From Pseudomonas sp. FP2335 (lineage in GTDB: Bacteria > Pseudomonadota > Gammaproteobacteria > Pseudomonadales > Pseudomonadaceae), in contig NZ_CP117437.1 in NCBI RefSeq assembly GCF_030687535.1, forward strand, positions 2,687,501 through 2,751,500: DNA of 64,000 bases. Direction: 5' to 3'. This document shows, one piece after another, positions 43,218 to 51,477 of this stretch (positions are counted from its first letter, which is position 1; the number at the start of each line of letters is the position of its first letter). A program made the translations under genes and the position numbers. Under the pieces are notes generated by a model. The model was not told the DNA's origin and did no database searches. It worked only from the letters and a program-made list of their open reading frames with translations.

Positions 43218-44024
43218 ATGGACATGCCCTCGGCCCAGCAGGCCATCACCAGCAACAAGCACGCCTGGGACCAGTCGGCGCAGTTGCACAAAGACACCGA
43301 TAATTGGAAGAGCTTGCTGCGCGCGGTCGCCGACCCGAATTTCTCGCGGCTGGACCCGACCATCACCGCCTTGCTGCGAGACGTCGGTGTAGACGGTAAA
43401 GACGTGGTGCAGTTGTGCTGTAACAACGGCCGCGAATGCCTGTCGTTGTTCAGCCTGGGCGCGCGTTCGGTGGTGGGTGTGGATCAATCCCGGGCCTTTT
43501 TGCAGCAGGCAGGGGAGCTGGCACAGGTCTCGCCCCATAGCCCCGAGTTTATCGAGGCCGATGTCTATCAATTGCCCGAGCGTCTGCACGAACGGTTCGA
43601 CGTGGCCTTGGTGACCATTGGGGTACTGGGCTGGATGCCGGATGTGGCGCTGTTCATGCGTCATGTCGCCAGTACCCTGAAGCCCGGCGGCACGCTGGTG
43701 ATGTATGAAACCCACCCGTTCCTGGAAGTGTTTGACCCACGCGCAGACAATCCGCAGTTGCCCGCCAGCTCGTATTTCCAGCGCGATCCTTTCGTGTTGC
43801 AGGAGTCCATCGTCTATGAAGGGCTGGGTGAGACGGCCGGGCCTACGTCCTATTGGTTTGTGCACACCTTGGGCAGTCTGATCACCGCGGCAATTGGGGC
43901 GGGCCTGCAGATTGGTCATTTGCAGGAGTACCCGCATTCCAACCGCGAGGAACTCTATGACCAATATGAGCACCAGCTCGCGCAGTTGCCGTTGTGTTTT
44001 ACCCTGACGGCAAGCAAGCGCTGA
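43218..44024 (+). CDS. Class I SAM-dependent methyltransferase
   Basis: 268 residues from the ATG at 43218 (GGAGAAGCA upstream). The SAM motif I is VVQLCCNNGRECLSLFSLGA (about residues 62-81), unusual in having two Cys and Asn-Gly in place of the Gly-rich loop; motif II is VVGVDQSRAFLQQA (about 83-96) and motif post-II FDVALVTIGVLGWMPD (about 126-141). The fold resembles methyltransferase 11/25 family small-molecule enzymes. Substrate unknown. Its end is 10 bp from the convergent TIGR03067-type gene. Confidence 0.8.
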   Translation: MDMPSAQQAITSNKHAWDQSAQLHKDTDNWKSLLRAVADPNFSRLDPTITALLRDVGVDGKDVVQLCCNNGRECLSLFSLGARSVVGVDQSRAFLQQAGELAQVSPHSPEFIEADVYQLPERLHERFDVALVTIGVLGWMPDVALFMRHVASTLKPGGTLVMYETHPFLEVFDPRADNPQLPASSYFQRDPFVLQESIVYEGLGETAGPTSYWFVHTLGSLITAAIGAGLQIGHLQEYPHSNREELYDQYEHQLAQLPLCFTLTASKR

Positions 44025-44034
44025 GCATTGGCGC

Positions 44035-44421
44035 TCAGGCTCTGCGCACGAAGGTACGCATGGTTTGCCCCGGCCCTGTGCTGAATACCGTCGGCCGGGG
44101 CATATGTTCATCTGCTGCAATAAACACAAACTCATCCGCTTCAAGGCGATAGCTGGCGGGCAACTGCTTGCCAGCGTCTTCGCCGATGGCATCGATCCAG
44201 GTAATGCTTTTGGGGACAGCGGCGCTGTCCAGGAAAAACCGCCCAGCCAGCAATACTTCGCCGTCGACGGTAGTCACTTCGAATCGATCATCGGTAATGG
44301 TGGTCACGGCGCCTGGAGCGCTGTGGGCATCGACCGGGTTGAGCACGCCACTGTCTTCCAGCGCGGTCTGTTCCCAGATGCCTTGTAGGGCCTGGAAGTC
44401 TGGGTCGGCAGTAAATGTCAT
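44035..44421 (-). CDS. TIGR03067-like hypothetical protein
   Basis: 128 residues. The start FQALQGIWEQTALEDSG (about residues 9-25) and the pattern of a small beta-barrel (RFEVTTVDGEVLLAGRFFLD, then KSITWIDA) match the TIGR03067 domain (lipocalin-like). No signal peptide. Function unknown. It is convergent with the methyltransferase. The following 308-bp gap (44422-44729) is AT-rich and holds only the probable promoter of the Wzz-like gene. Confidence 0.65.
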   Translation of the reverse strand: MTFTADPDFQALQGIWEQTALEDSGVLNPVDAHSAPGAVTTITDDRFEVTTVDGEVLLAGRFFLDSAAVPKSITWIDAIGEDAGKQLPASYRLEADEFVFIAADEHMPRPTVFSTGPGQTMRTFVRRA

Positions 44422-44729
44422 ACAAATTCCTTTTTGTTGTTGGACTGGTCGCGAGTCGTTAGGGGGGCTTCACTTTACTCCGTTAACTTGAGTTCACAAG
44501 GTTGTAGGAATGGTCTGCTTTTATTCCGCTGGCCGAGATTTTTCCTTTTTTGCCAATGGATTAGCGTTATTTTCTGGCCCTCGGGCAGTGTCCGCCACGC
44601 AACCGTCTATGCTTTCGTCAGTAACAGAGGACGCCTTGTGTGTCCTTGACGTTGCCCCCTGTTTATTCCGTCGTTATTCAGGTCTGTGTAGTTGGGCACT
44701 GAGTAACAATTTTTCGGGGCATATCAACG

Positions 44730-45977
44730 TTGAAAAATACTCATCCGTTACGCCAGCATCCCGCTTCTGACGAAATCGACCTGTTTGACCTGCTTCAAGC
44801 GATCTGGAAGCAGAAAACATGGGTGGCTGGCTGTGCACTTGTCGCCGGGCTGCTGGGCGCCATTTACGCGTTTATGTCGCCGCAGGTGTATCAGGTCAGC
44901 AGTGTGCTGAGGCCGGTAGCCATCAATGAGTTGGATGCGCTCAACCGTTCCGATGTGTACAAGCTGTCACCGGCGGATGCGTTGGCCAAAGTGGCGGTGC
45001 AGCTGGATTCCTACGAAACCCGTTTGGCTTTCTTCAGGGCGAACCCCACGTTGCTTGCAGCCGATGAGCGCTCTGGATACAGCCAGGCCCAAAGCGCTGA
45101 GGCATTCAATCTGATGTTGTTTGATTCCAAAGGCAGCGACGCGGGCAACGCGTCCCTGCGGGTGGAGATGCAGTACCCAAAAGGCGTCGATGGTGTGGCG
45201 ATCCTCAACGGTTTTATCGACTATGCGATTGCTCGCCAGCGGGATCAGGTTGGCGCCGACTTGACGGTGATCGTCAACAATCGTCTGGCGGAACTCAAGG
45301 GCAAGATCGATAACGCGCGTAAAGATTACGCGCGGGAAAAAGCGGCAAAAATCGCCCAATTACTGGAAAACGACAGCATCAAACGCGCCCAGCTACAGGA
45401 CGAACTCGATGCGTTGCGCTTGGCGCTGCGAGTGCAGCGCACCCAACGTTTGGCGCAGTTGAGTGAAGCGATTGCGATTGCCAGGTCCGCCGGAATAAAA
45501 ACGCCCTCGGCAGTGGGCACACCCCAAGCATCACCTACGCAGGTCACGAACCAGGCGTCAGCGCTCTACTTGATGGGCACTCAAGCACTGGAGGCCGAGC
45601 GTGCCGCGTTGCAGCAGCGCACCGGCGACGACTTCACCAGTGAGCGCGTCGCCGAAATCGGCAAGGAGCTGCGTCTGCTGGAGGCGAATCGAGAAGTCGA
45701 TGCGCTCAAGGCACGTGGCGATGACGACATGTTCATCCAGAATGTGGAATGGCCCAGGGCCGAAATCGCACGGCTGCGCGGCCTCAATATTGATATGAAC
45801 GGGCTGAAACTGGTGACAATCGACCGCCCGGCCCAGGAACCGCTGAGCCCGATCAAACCGCGCAAGGCGCTTATCATCGTCGTGAGCCTGTCGGCTGGGC
45901 TGATGCTCGGGATGTTGCTGGCCCTGATCCGCCATCTCTTCCAGATGCGGGGGGAACGCACACCCTCTACACATTAA
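44730..45977 (+). CDS. Wzz/chain-length determinant family protein
   Basis: 415 residues from a TTG start (no ATG fits). DEIDLFDLLQAIWKQKTWVA (about residues 14-33) is the Wzz N-terminal motif, TM1 follows (about 31-50), then a long periplasmic coiled-coil region (ARKDYAREKAAKIAQLLEND) and TM2 (about 376-398) preceded by the proline-rich PLSPIKPRKALI. Such proteins set the length of O-antigen or related surface polysaccharides. No polymerase or glycosyltransferase is adjacent, so it acts with a cluster elsewhere. The weak upstream GGGGC and TTG suggest low translation. Confidence 0.82.
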   Translation: MKNTHPLRQHPASDEIDLFDLLQAIWKQKTWVAGCALVAGLLGAIYAFMSPQVYQVSSVLRPVAINELDALNRSDVYKLSPADALAKVAVQLDSYETRLAFFRANPTLLAADERSGYSQAQSAEAFNLMLFDSKGSDAGNASLRVEMQYPKGVDGVAILNGFIDYAIARQRDQVGADLTVIVNNRLAELKGKIDNARKDYAREKAAKIAQLLENDSIKRAQLQDELDALRLALRVQRTQRLAQLSEAIAIARSAGIKTPSAVGTPQASPTQVTNQASALYLMGTQALEAERAALQQRTGDDFTSERVAEIGKELRLLEANREVDALKARGDDDMFIQNVEWPRAEIARLRGLNIDMNGLKLVTIDRPAQEPLSPIKPRKALIIVVSLSAGLMLGMLLALIRHLFQMRGERTPSTH

Positions 45978-46003
45978 GTGGACAGCTTTTCACAATTCTT
46001 AGT

Positions 46004-46016
46004 TAACCTTTGGTTA
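46004..46016. promoter_or_regulatory. Palindrome in Wzz-LpxO intergenic region
   Basis: TAACC-TTT-GGTTA, a perfect 5-3-5 inverted repeat 26 bp after the wzz-like stop, inside GTTAACCTTTGGTTAC. It could be an operator for the downstream LpxO-like gene or a chance symmetry. Confidence 0.35.
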
Positions 46017-46178
46017 CAAGTTGTGGCTAAATATCTGCCAATGGCGACGTCGCGCTGAGTCATTCAACCGTGCGCGTCGCCGGTCTGTGAATTGTGATTT
46101 CAGTTGCTGCTTATTAAACCTCGGCCGTCGTGGGCACGCAGGAGCAGCCTGTTTTCTTCTGACGTGTGACGGATTCCC

Positions 46179-47078
46179 GTGAAACTCATCATTGTTGGCC
46201 TCTACGTTGCTTGCATCGCGTATGTACACCTGCGTGGCCGGGTGCGCCACAAACTGGGTCGCCAACTGAGCGATCACTCTACGTTCCTGGCACCGATCAA
46301 CTGCTTTCTCTACCTGTTTTCCAAGCTGCCGAGCCGGCCGTACCTGTCGCCCAGCGACTTTCCGGACCTGAGCCCCTTGCAGGAGCACTGGCAGGAAATT
46401 CGTGAAGAAGGCCAGAACCTGATGCGCGCCGGGGCGATCAAGCGCTCGGACCAATACAACGACGTGGGTTTCAATTCGTTCTTCAAGTCGGGCTGGAAGC
46501 GTTTCTACCTCAAGTGGTACGGCGACAGTCATCCCTCGGCCATGAAGCTGTGCCCGCGCACCACGGAGTTGGTGAAAGGCATCGGCTCGATCAAAGCGGC
46601 GATGTTCGCCGAGTTGCCGCCGGGCTCGAGGCTGGTGCGGCACCGCGACCCCTACGCCGGGTCCTACCGCTACCACTTGGGCCTGGATACGCCGAATGAT
46701 CCCGGTTGCTACATCAATGTGGATGGCGAACAGTATTTTTGGCGTGACGGCGAAGCGGTGATGTTTGACGAGACATATATCCACTACGCCGAAAACACCA
46801 CCCAGCAGAACCGACTCATTCTGTTCTGCGACATCGAACGGCCAATGAAATACCGCTGGGCGAGCGCATTCAACCGCTGGTTCAGCCGCAACGTGATGGC
46901 GGCCGCAGGTTCGCCGAATGACGCTGGCGACAAGACTGGCGGGCTGAACCGAGCGTTTACGCGGCTGTACAAGATTCGTCTGCGTGGCAAACAACTGAAG
47001 AAGCGCAACCGCACGCGTTATTACCTGGAAAAGTGGGCGATTTTTGCGGCATTGGCGATGATCTTCGTGCTGATCTGA
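46179..47078 (+). CDS. lpxO: LpxO-like lipid A 2-hydroxylase (Asp/Asn beta-hydroxylase family)
   Basis: 299 residues from a GTG start. An N-terminal membrane helix (about residues 2-19), a C-terminal one (about 281-298), and between them a Fe(II)/2-oxoglutarate dioxygenase core: GSRLVRHRDPYAGSYRYHLG (about 149-168, with the HxD iron ligands) and the distal His in ETYIHYAENTTQQNR (about 200-214), with the Arg that binds 2-oxoglutarate. LpxO hydroxylates the secondary fatty acids of lipid A at the inner membrane. It lies after the Wzz-like gene, both concerned with LPS. Confidence 0.85.
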   Translation: MKLIIVGLYVACIAYVHLRGRVRHKLGRQLSDHSTFLAPINCFLYLFSKLPSRPYLSPSDFPDLSPLQEHWQEIREEGQNLMRAGAIKRSDQYNDVGFNSFFKSGWKRFYLKWYGDSHPSAMKLCPRTTELVKGIGSIKAAMFAELPPGSRLVRHRDPYAGSYRYHLGLDTPNDPGCYINVDGEQYFWRDGEAVMFDETYIHYAENTTQQNRLILFCDIERPMKYRWASAFNRWFSRNVMAAAGSPNDAGDKTGGLNRAFTRLYKIRLRGKQLKKRNRTRYYLEKWAIFAALAMIFVLI

Positions 47079-47195
47079 GTCTGGCGCAGACAGATCGTGT
47101 TACACCTGATGAGAAACAATTTAGTTACCAAAGCCGAACCCTGGGCGTAGCGTGCTATCGAAAGCACGTACTACTCGCCCTTGAGAGGCTTTGTC

Positions 47196-47510
47196 ATGAA
47201 CAGTTGTGTACGTCATCTGGCCGCGCTGGCGGTGGGCCTGGCCCTGACCTCACTGGCCCAGGCCCAAAACCTGCCCGGCAACAACGACGCCAACAACGGC
47301 CCGATCCACCGGGCCAACCCCAACAGCATGCAGGGCACCCAGCCCAATGCGCCGGCCATTCGCGGCCCCCGGACTGGCCCGACCCCACCTGCACCGACCC
47401 TTGAAAACGGCGGCATCGGTAATCGTTACCCCACGCGTAATACCGCCCCCAGCCGTCCGGCCACCGAAACCAAAGCCCCCACTTACGATGCCAACGGCAA
47501 TCGCCGGTAA
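47196..47510 (+). CDS. Small exported Pro/Asn-rich protein
   Basis: 104 residues. A signal peptide (HLAALAVGLALTSLAQAQN, about residues 7-25) precedes a low-complexity mature part rich in Pro, Asn, Gly and Thr (NNDANNGPIHRANPNSMQ, PRTGPTPPAPTLENGG). No cysteines after the signal. It ends 11 bp before the sugar dehydrogenase gene, with which it is probably co-transcribed. Pseudomonads often carry such short disordered secreted ORFs; function unknown. Confidence 0.65.
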   Translation: MNSCVRHLAALAVGLALTSLAQAQNLPGNNDANNGPIHRANPNSMQGTQPNAPAIRGPRTGPTPPAPTLENGGIGNRYPTRNTAPSRPATETKAPTYDANGNRR

Positions 47511-47521
47511 GGACTCGCCAT

Positions 47522-48679
47522 ATGTTTTTACGTAAAACGCTGCTCGCCGTCCTCTGCACCAGCACGCTGCTGCCTCTGGCCACTGCTTACGCCGCCGATG
47601 GCCAGCAGTTCCCCAGTGAGCAAGGCAGCATCACCGCCACGCCGATCGCCAAGGGCCTGGACCACCCTTGGGCGGTAGCGTTTCTGCCGGACAAGCAAGG
47701 CTTTCTGGTGACTGAACGCCCCGGCCATCTGCGGCTGGTCAGCCCGGACGGCAAGCTCTCTGCACCGCTGAGCGGTGTGCCGCAGGTCTGGGCCAAAGGG
47801 CAGGGCGGTCTGCTCGATGTGGTGTTGTCGCCGGACTTCAAGCAGGACCGCATGGTGTATCTGTCCTACGCCGAAGGTGGCGGGCAGGGCGGCACCGCCG
47901 GTACGGCGGTCGGGCGCGGACGATTGGCCGACGACTTGAGCGGGCTGAAGGATTTCAAGGTGATCCTGCGCCAGGAGCCCAAGCTGTCCACCGGCAACCA
48001 CTTCGGCTCGCGCCTGGCATTCGACCGCGACGGCTATCTGTTTGTGACGCTGGGCGAAAACAACGACCGGCCGACCGCCCAGGACCTCGACAAGCTGCAA
48101 GGCAAGGTGGTGCGTATTTACCCGGACGGCCGCGTGCCGGATGACAACCCGTTCGTGGGGCAGGCCGGCGTGAGGCCTGAGATCTGGTCCTACGGCCAGC
48201 GCAACCCGCAAGGCCTGGCACTCAACCCATGGAGTGGGACGATCTGGGAAAACGAACACGGGCCGCGTGGCGGGGATGAAATCAACATCATCGAACGTGG
48301 CAAGAACTATGGCTGGCCGCTGGCAACCCACGGCATCAATTATTCCCTGACGCCGATTCCGGAAGCCAAGGGCAAGACGGCGGAAGGCACGGTGGCGCCT
48401 CACCATGTGTGGGAAAAGTCACCGGGCATCAGTGGCATGGCGTTTTATGACGCTGACCGCTTCAAGCCTTGGCAGCACAACGCATTCATTGGTGCATTGG
48501 CCAGCCAGGAATTGATCCGCTTGCAGTTCGAAGGGGACAAGGTGGTGCATGAAGAGCGCCTGCTGGGCGGCTTGAAAGCGCGGATTCGCGATGTGCGGCA
48601 AGGGCCGGATGGCTACTTGTATGTGCTGACGGATGAAGATGACGGCGTGTTGTATCGGGTCGGATTGAATCAGGACTGA
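47522..48679 (+). CDS. PQQ-dependent aldose sugar dehydrogenase, periplasmic
   Basis: 385 residues, signal peptide about 1-24. The soluble-glucose-dehydrogenase beta-propeller is recognised by GLDHPWAVAFLPDKQGFLVT (about 44-63), the catalytic His region STGNHFGSRLAFDRDGYLF (about 156-174) and SYGQRNPQGLALNPWSG (about 223-239) with WENEHGPRGGDEINII. It oxidises aldose sugars in the periplasm with PQQ as cofactor. It corresponds to the YliI/Asd group rather than GDH-B. A strong terminator follows. Confidence 0.9.
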   Translation: MFLRKTLLAVLCTSTLLPLATAYAADGQQFPSEQGSITATPIAKGLDHPWAVAFLPDKQGFLVTERPGHLRLVSPDGKLSAPLSGVPQVWAKGQGGLLDVVLSPDFKQDRMVYLSYAEGGGQGGTAGTAVGRGRLADDLSGLKDFKVILRQEPKLSTGNHFGSRLAFDRDGYLFVTLGENNDRPTAQDLDKLQGKVVRIYPDGRVPDDNPFVGQAGVRPEIWSYGQRNPQGLALNPWSGTIWENEHGPRGGDEINIIERGKNYGWPLATHGINYSLTPIPEAKGKTAEGTVAPHHVWEKSPGISGMAFYDADRFKPWQHNAFIGALASQELIRLQFEGDKVVHEERLLGGLKARIRDVRQGPDGYLYVLTDEDDGVLYRVGLNQD

Positions 48680-48702
48680 TGGTACTGACACCACGTGGTC
48701 AA

Positions 48703-48739
48703 AAACGGCGGGAGGGGGGCACGTCCCCTCCCGCCGTTT
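48703..48739. terminator. Strong stem-loop terminator
   Basis: AAACGGCGGGAGGGG pairs with CCCCTCCCGCCGTTT across a 7-base loop, between the sugar dehydrogenase and the convergent NTF2-like gene. The A/T ends on both arms make it suitable for either direction. Confidence 0.85.
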
Positions 48740-48753
48740 GATCCTGCGCAGGC

Positions 48754-49233
48754 TTACAAGCCGAGGTCCGACAGCCCTGGATGATCATCCGGTCGCCGAC
48801 CCAACGGCCAGTGGAACTTGCGCTCGCTCTCCTTGATCGGCAGGTCGTTGATACAGGCAAACCGATTGGCCATCAGACCGTTTTCGTCGAACTCCCAGTT
48901 CTCATTGCCGTAGGAGCGGAACCAGTTGCCGGAGTCGTCATGCCACTCATAGGCATAACGCACGGCGATGCGGTTATCGGTAAATGCCCACAGCTCCTTG
49001 ATCAGGCGGTAGTCCAACTCCTTGGCCCATTTGCGGCTGAGGAAACCCTTGGCTTCTTCACGGCCGTGAGCAAATTCGGCGCGGTTGCGCCAGCGTGTGT
49101 CCAGCGTGTAGGCCAGGGACACCCGTTGCGGGTCGCGGGAGTTCCAGCCGTCTTCGGCCAGGCGAACTTTCTCGACCGCCGACTCGAGGGTGAACGGCGG
49201 CAACGGCGGGCGTGTTTCGGTGTTAGATGACAT
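48754..49233 (-). CDS. NTF2-like protein, DUF1348
   Basis: 159 residues of the SnoaL/NTF2 fold: [20 protein letters not shown] (about residues 14-33), [19 protein letters not shown] (about 48-66) and [20 protein letters not shown] (about 100-119) fit DUF1348 closely. The role of the family is unsettled. It lies directly downstream of a TetR gene on the same strand, which probably controls it. Confidence 0.88.
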   Translation of the reverse strand: MSSNTETRPPLPPFTLESAVEKVRLAEDGWNSRDPQRVSLAYTLDTRWRNRAEFAHGREEAKGFLSRKWAKELDYRLIKELWAFTDNRIAVRYAYEWHDDSGNWFRSYGNENWEFDENGLMANRFACINDLPIKESERKFHWPLGRRPDDHPGLSDLGL

Positions 49234-49287
49234 CGGGCAGCTCCTGTAAACAATAAGGTTCTATCGAAAGTTGCCAGGCAAGTGCGT

Positions 49288-49851
49288 TCACAGTCCCAAT
49301 AACGTTCGCGCCATGCATTGCGCTTTATCGGCAGCTGTTGAATCACCCATCACCAGGGCAACGGTAATGGCGCCATCGATCAGGATCAGCAGTTGCGCGG
49401 CCTGCTGCGGTGGGTCGGCGGTGCCATGTGCTTGACACAGTTCAAGTGCGTACTCGAACAGTTTCTGTTTATGCGCCTTGGCCAGCAGGCGTACCGGGTC
49501 TTGTGGGTCGCCGGTTTCGCCACTGGTGTTGATGAAGGCGCAGCCACGGAAGTCGGCTGAGCCGAACCACGCCTTCAGCGCCGTGAACAGCGCCAGCAGG
49601 CGTTCGCCACTGCCCTCGCTGCGCGCCACTTCAGTGCGCAGCCACTGCATCCAACGCGCGTCGCGCCGTTGCAGGGCGGCAATCACCAATTCGTCCTTGT
49701 TGGCGAAATAGCGGTAAATACTTTTTCTCGATACGCCGGCGGTTTTCACCAGTAAGTCCATGCCGGTGGCAGCGATGCCATGGCGGTAGATCAACTTTTC
49801 AGTGACGTCGAGAATAATGTCGCGGGTTTCACTATAGGTCATATCGTTCAT
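49288..49851 (-). CDS. TetR-family transcriptional regulator
   Basis: About 187 residues if started at the ATG at 49851 (MNDMTYSE); an upstream ATG at 49881 is in frame but would read through the palindrome at 49864-49877. The DNA-binding domain is GMDLLVKTAGVSRKSIYRYF (about residues 28-47 from this start). The C-terminal domain has one Cys (FRGCAFIN) conserved in a group of TetR proteins that sense electrophiles. It precedes the NTF2-like gene and is divergent from pssA. Confidence 0.82.
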   Translation of the reverse strand: MNDMTYSETRDIILDVTEKLIYRHGIAATGMDLLVKTAGVSRKSIYRYFANKDELVIAALQRRDARWMQWLRTEVARSEGSGERLLALFTALKAWFGSADFRGCAFINTSGETGDPQDPVRLLAKAHKQKLFEYALELCQAHGTADPPQQAAQLLILIDGAITVALVMGDSTAADKAQCMARTLLGL

Positions 49852-49863
49852 GTTGCAGACAGT

Positions 49864-49877
49864 AGAACGATCGTTCT
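49864..49877. promoter_or_regulatory. Perfect palindrome, probable TetR operator
   Basis: AGAACGATCGTTCT is a 14-bp perfect palindrome immediately upstream of the preferred TetR start, in the gap to the divergent pssA gene. Position and symmetry fit autoregulation. Confidence 0.65.
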
Positions 49878-49976
49878 TCATGGTCAATTAAATTTTTTCC
49901 ATGCGCCGCAGCAAGACCTGAGCACCCCCATGGTGTAAGCTCGGGGCCTCTTCGGATTCGACCCATTGCGAGCCTT

Positions 49977-51320
49977 ATGCCGTCGTTCTTCAAACGTTCC
50001 CTGTTGCCTAAACTGCGCGGTTTCCCACTGTCCACCGATGCCATCGAGGTGCTGTCCGGCGCCGATGCCTATCGCCGCTGCCTGTTGGAGAAAATTCCCC
50101 AGGCGACGCGCCGCATCTACATCGTCGCGCTGTATCTGCAGCAGGACGAAGCCGGGCAGGAAATCTACGACGCCCTGCATGCCGCCAAGGCCGCAAGGCC
50201 CGAGTTGGACATCGTGGTGGTAGTCGACTGGCTGCGCGCCCAGCGTGGGTTGATCGGTGCCGGCAAACAGCCCGGCAACAGCGCCTGGTACCAGGCGATG
50301 ACCCAATCCCATGCCAGTGAAGTGCCGGTGTATGGCGTGCCGGTGCAGACCCGCGAACTGTTCGGCGTGCTGCACCTCAAGGGCTTTGTGATCGACGACA
50401 CGGTGCTGTACAGCGGCGCCAGCTTGAACAACGTTTACCTGCACAAGTTCGACAAGTATCGCTTCGACCGCTATCACCTGATTCACAGCCAGCCGCTGGC
50501 CGATTCCATGCAACACCTGATCGAGCACGGTCTGGTGGCGTCCAAAGCGGTGCATCGCCTCGACCTGCCGAACCCGCCGACCACCCGCAGCCTGCGCAAC
50601 GACATCGGCGATTTGCGCAGCCGCCTCAAACACGCGGCCTACGACACCACCTGCGGGCAGTTGCCCAACGGTCATCTGTCGGTCAGCCCCTTGCTGGGGG
50701 TGGGCAAGAACAACCCGTTGAGCCGGGTGATCCTGGAGCTCATCGCCAGCGCCCAGCACCAGCTGACGATCTGCACGCCGTATTTCAACCTGCCGTTGCC
50801 GGTGACCCGCGAGATCAACCGTGCCCTGGCGCGTGGCGTGAAGATCGACATCGTTGTCGGCGACAAGACCGCCAACGACTTCTACATCCCGCCCAGCGAA
50901 CCGTTCAAGGTGATCGCGGCATTGCCGTACCTGTACGAAATCAGCCTGCGCCGCTTCGCCAAGCGTCACCAGCCGATGATCGACAGCGGCCAGTTGAACC
51001 TGCACCTGTGGCGTGATGGCGACAACACCTACCACCTCAAGGGCATGTGGGTTGACCAGCGCTATACGTTGCTGACCGGCAACAACCTCAACCCGCGGGC
51101 GTTTCGGCTGGACCTGGAAAACGCCTTGCTGATCGATGACCCGCAAGGCCAGTGGCTGGAGCCACGGCGTACCGAGCTGGCGCAGATTTTCCAGCACACC
51201 ACGCGCATCGACGGTTACGCGCAGTTGCAGACCCTGGTGGACTACCCGGCGGCGGTGGGCAAGTTTCTGCGGCGGGTCAGTCGGGTGCGGATCGAACGGT
51301 TGCTGTACCGGATTCTGTAG
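49977..51320 (+). CDS. pssA: CDP-diacylglycerol-serine O-phosphatidyltransferase (PLD family)
   Basis: 447 residues. Two HxKxxxxD motifs of the phospholipase D superfamily are present: HLKGFVIDDTVLYSGASLNN (about residues 132-151) and YHLKGMWVDQRYTLLTGNN (about 351-369). This is the E. coli-type (class I) PssA, which makes phosphatidylserine on the way to phosphatidylethanolamine at the inner-membrane surface. With pcs at 12271, the window supplies enzymes for both PE and PC. A terminator follows. Confidence 0.92.
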   Translation: MPSFFKRSLLPKLRGFPLSTDAIEVLSGADAYRRCLLEKIPQATRRIYIVALYLQQDEAGQEIYDALHAAKAARPELDIVVVVDWLRAQRGLIGAGKQPGNSAWYQAMTQSHASEVPVYGVPVQTRELFGVLHLKGFVIDDTVLYSGASLNNVYLHKFDKYRFDRYHLIHSQPLADSMQHLIEHGLVASKAVHRLDLPNPPTTRSLRNDIGDLRSRLKHAAYDTTCGQLPNGHLSVSPLLGVGKNNPLSRVILELIASAQHQLTICTPYFNLPLPVTREINRALARGVKIDIVVGDKTANDFYIPPSEPFKVIAALPYLYEISLRRFAKRHQPMIDSGQLNLHLWRDGDNTYHLKGMWVDQRYTLLTGNNLNPRAFRLDLENALLIDDPQGQWLEPRRTELAQIFQHTTRIDGYAQLQTLVDYPAAVGKFLRRVSRVRIERLLYRIL

Positions 51321-51341
51321 CGACACAACCCGAAACCACTC

Positions 51342-51362
51342 CCAGGGCCGAACGGGCCCTGG
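51342..51362 (+). terminator. Stem-loop terminator after pssA
   Basis: CCAGGGCC pairs with GGCCCTGG across a short loop, 22 bp after the pssA stop. No clear T-run, so moderate confidence. Confidence 0.55.
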
Positions 51363-51477
51363 CAGCACGTGCATTGCGAAAACACTACATGCGGTCTTGA
51401 GGTGGCTTTGTAGGATTTCTTTGGACGGTTCTAAGGGACGAGAACTTTCGCGACCTCAACCGTGAAGAGAAATCCCG

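Noticed and set aside
44434..44770. Small plus-strand ORFs before the Wzz-like gene
   Set aside because: No ribosome-binding site, unusual composition and overlap of two frames; the region reads as promoter DNA.
51363..51477. Hrp box (type III promoter) upstream of the large toxin-like gene
   Set aside because: No GGAACC-N15/16-CCAC pattern in the 115 bp before the gene.
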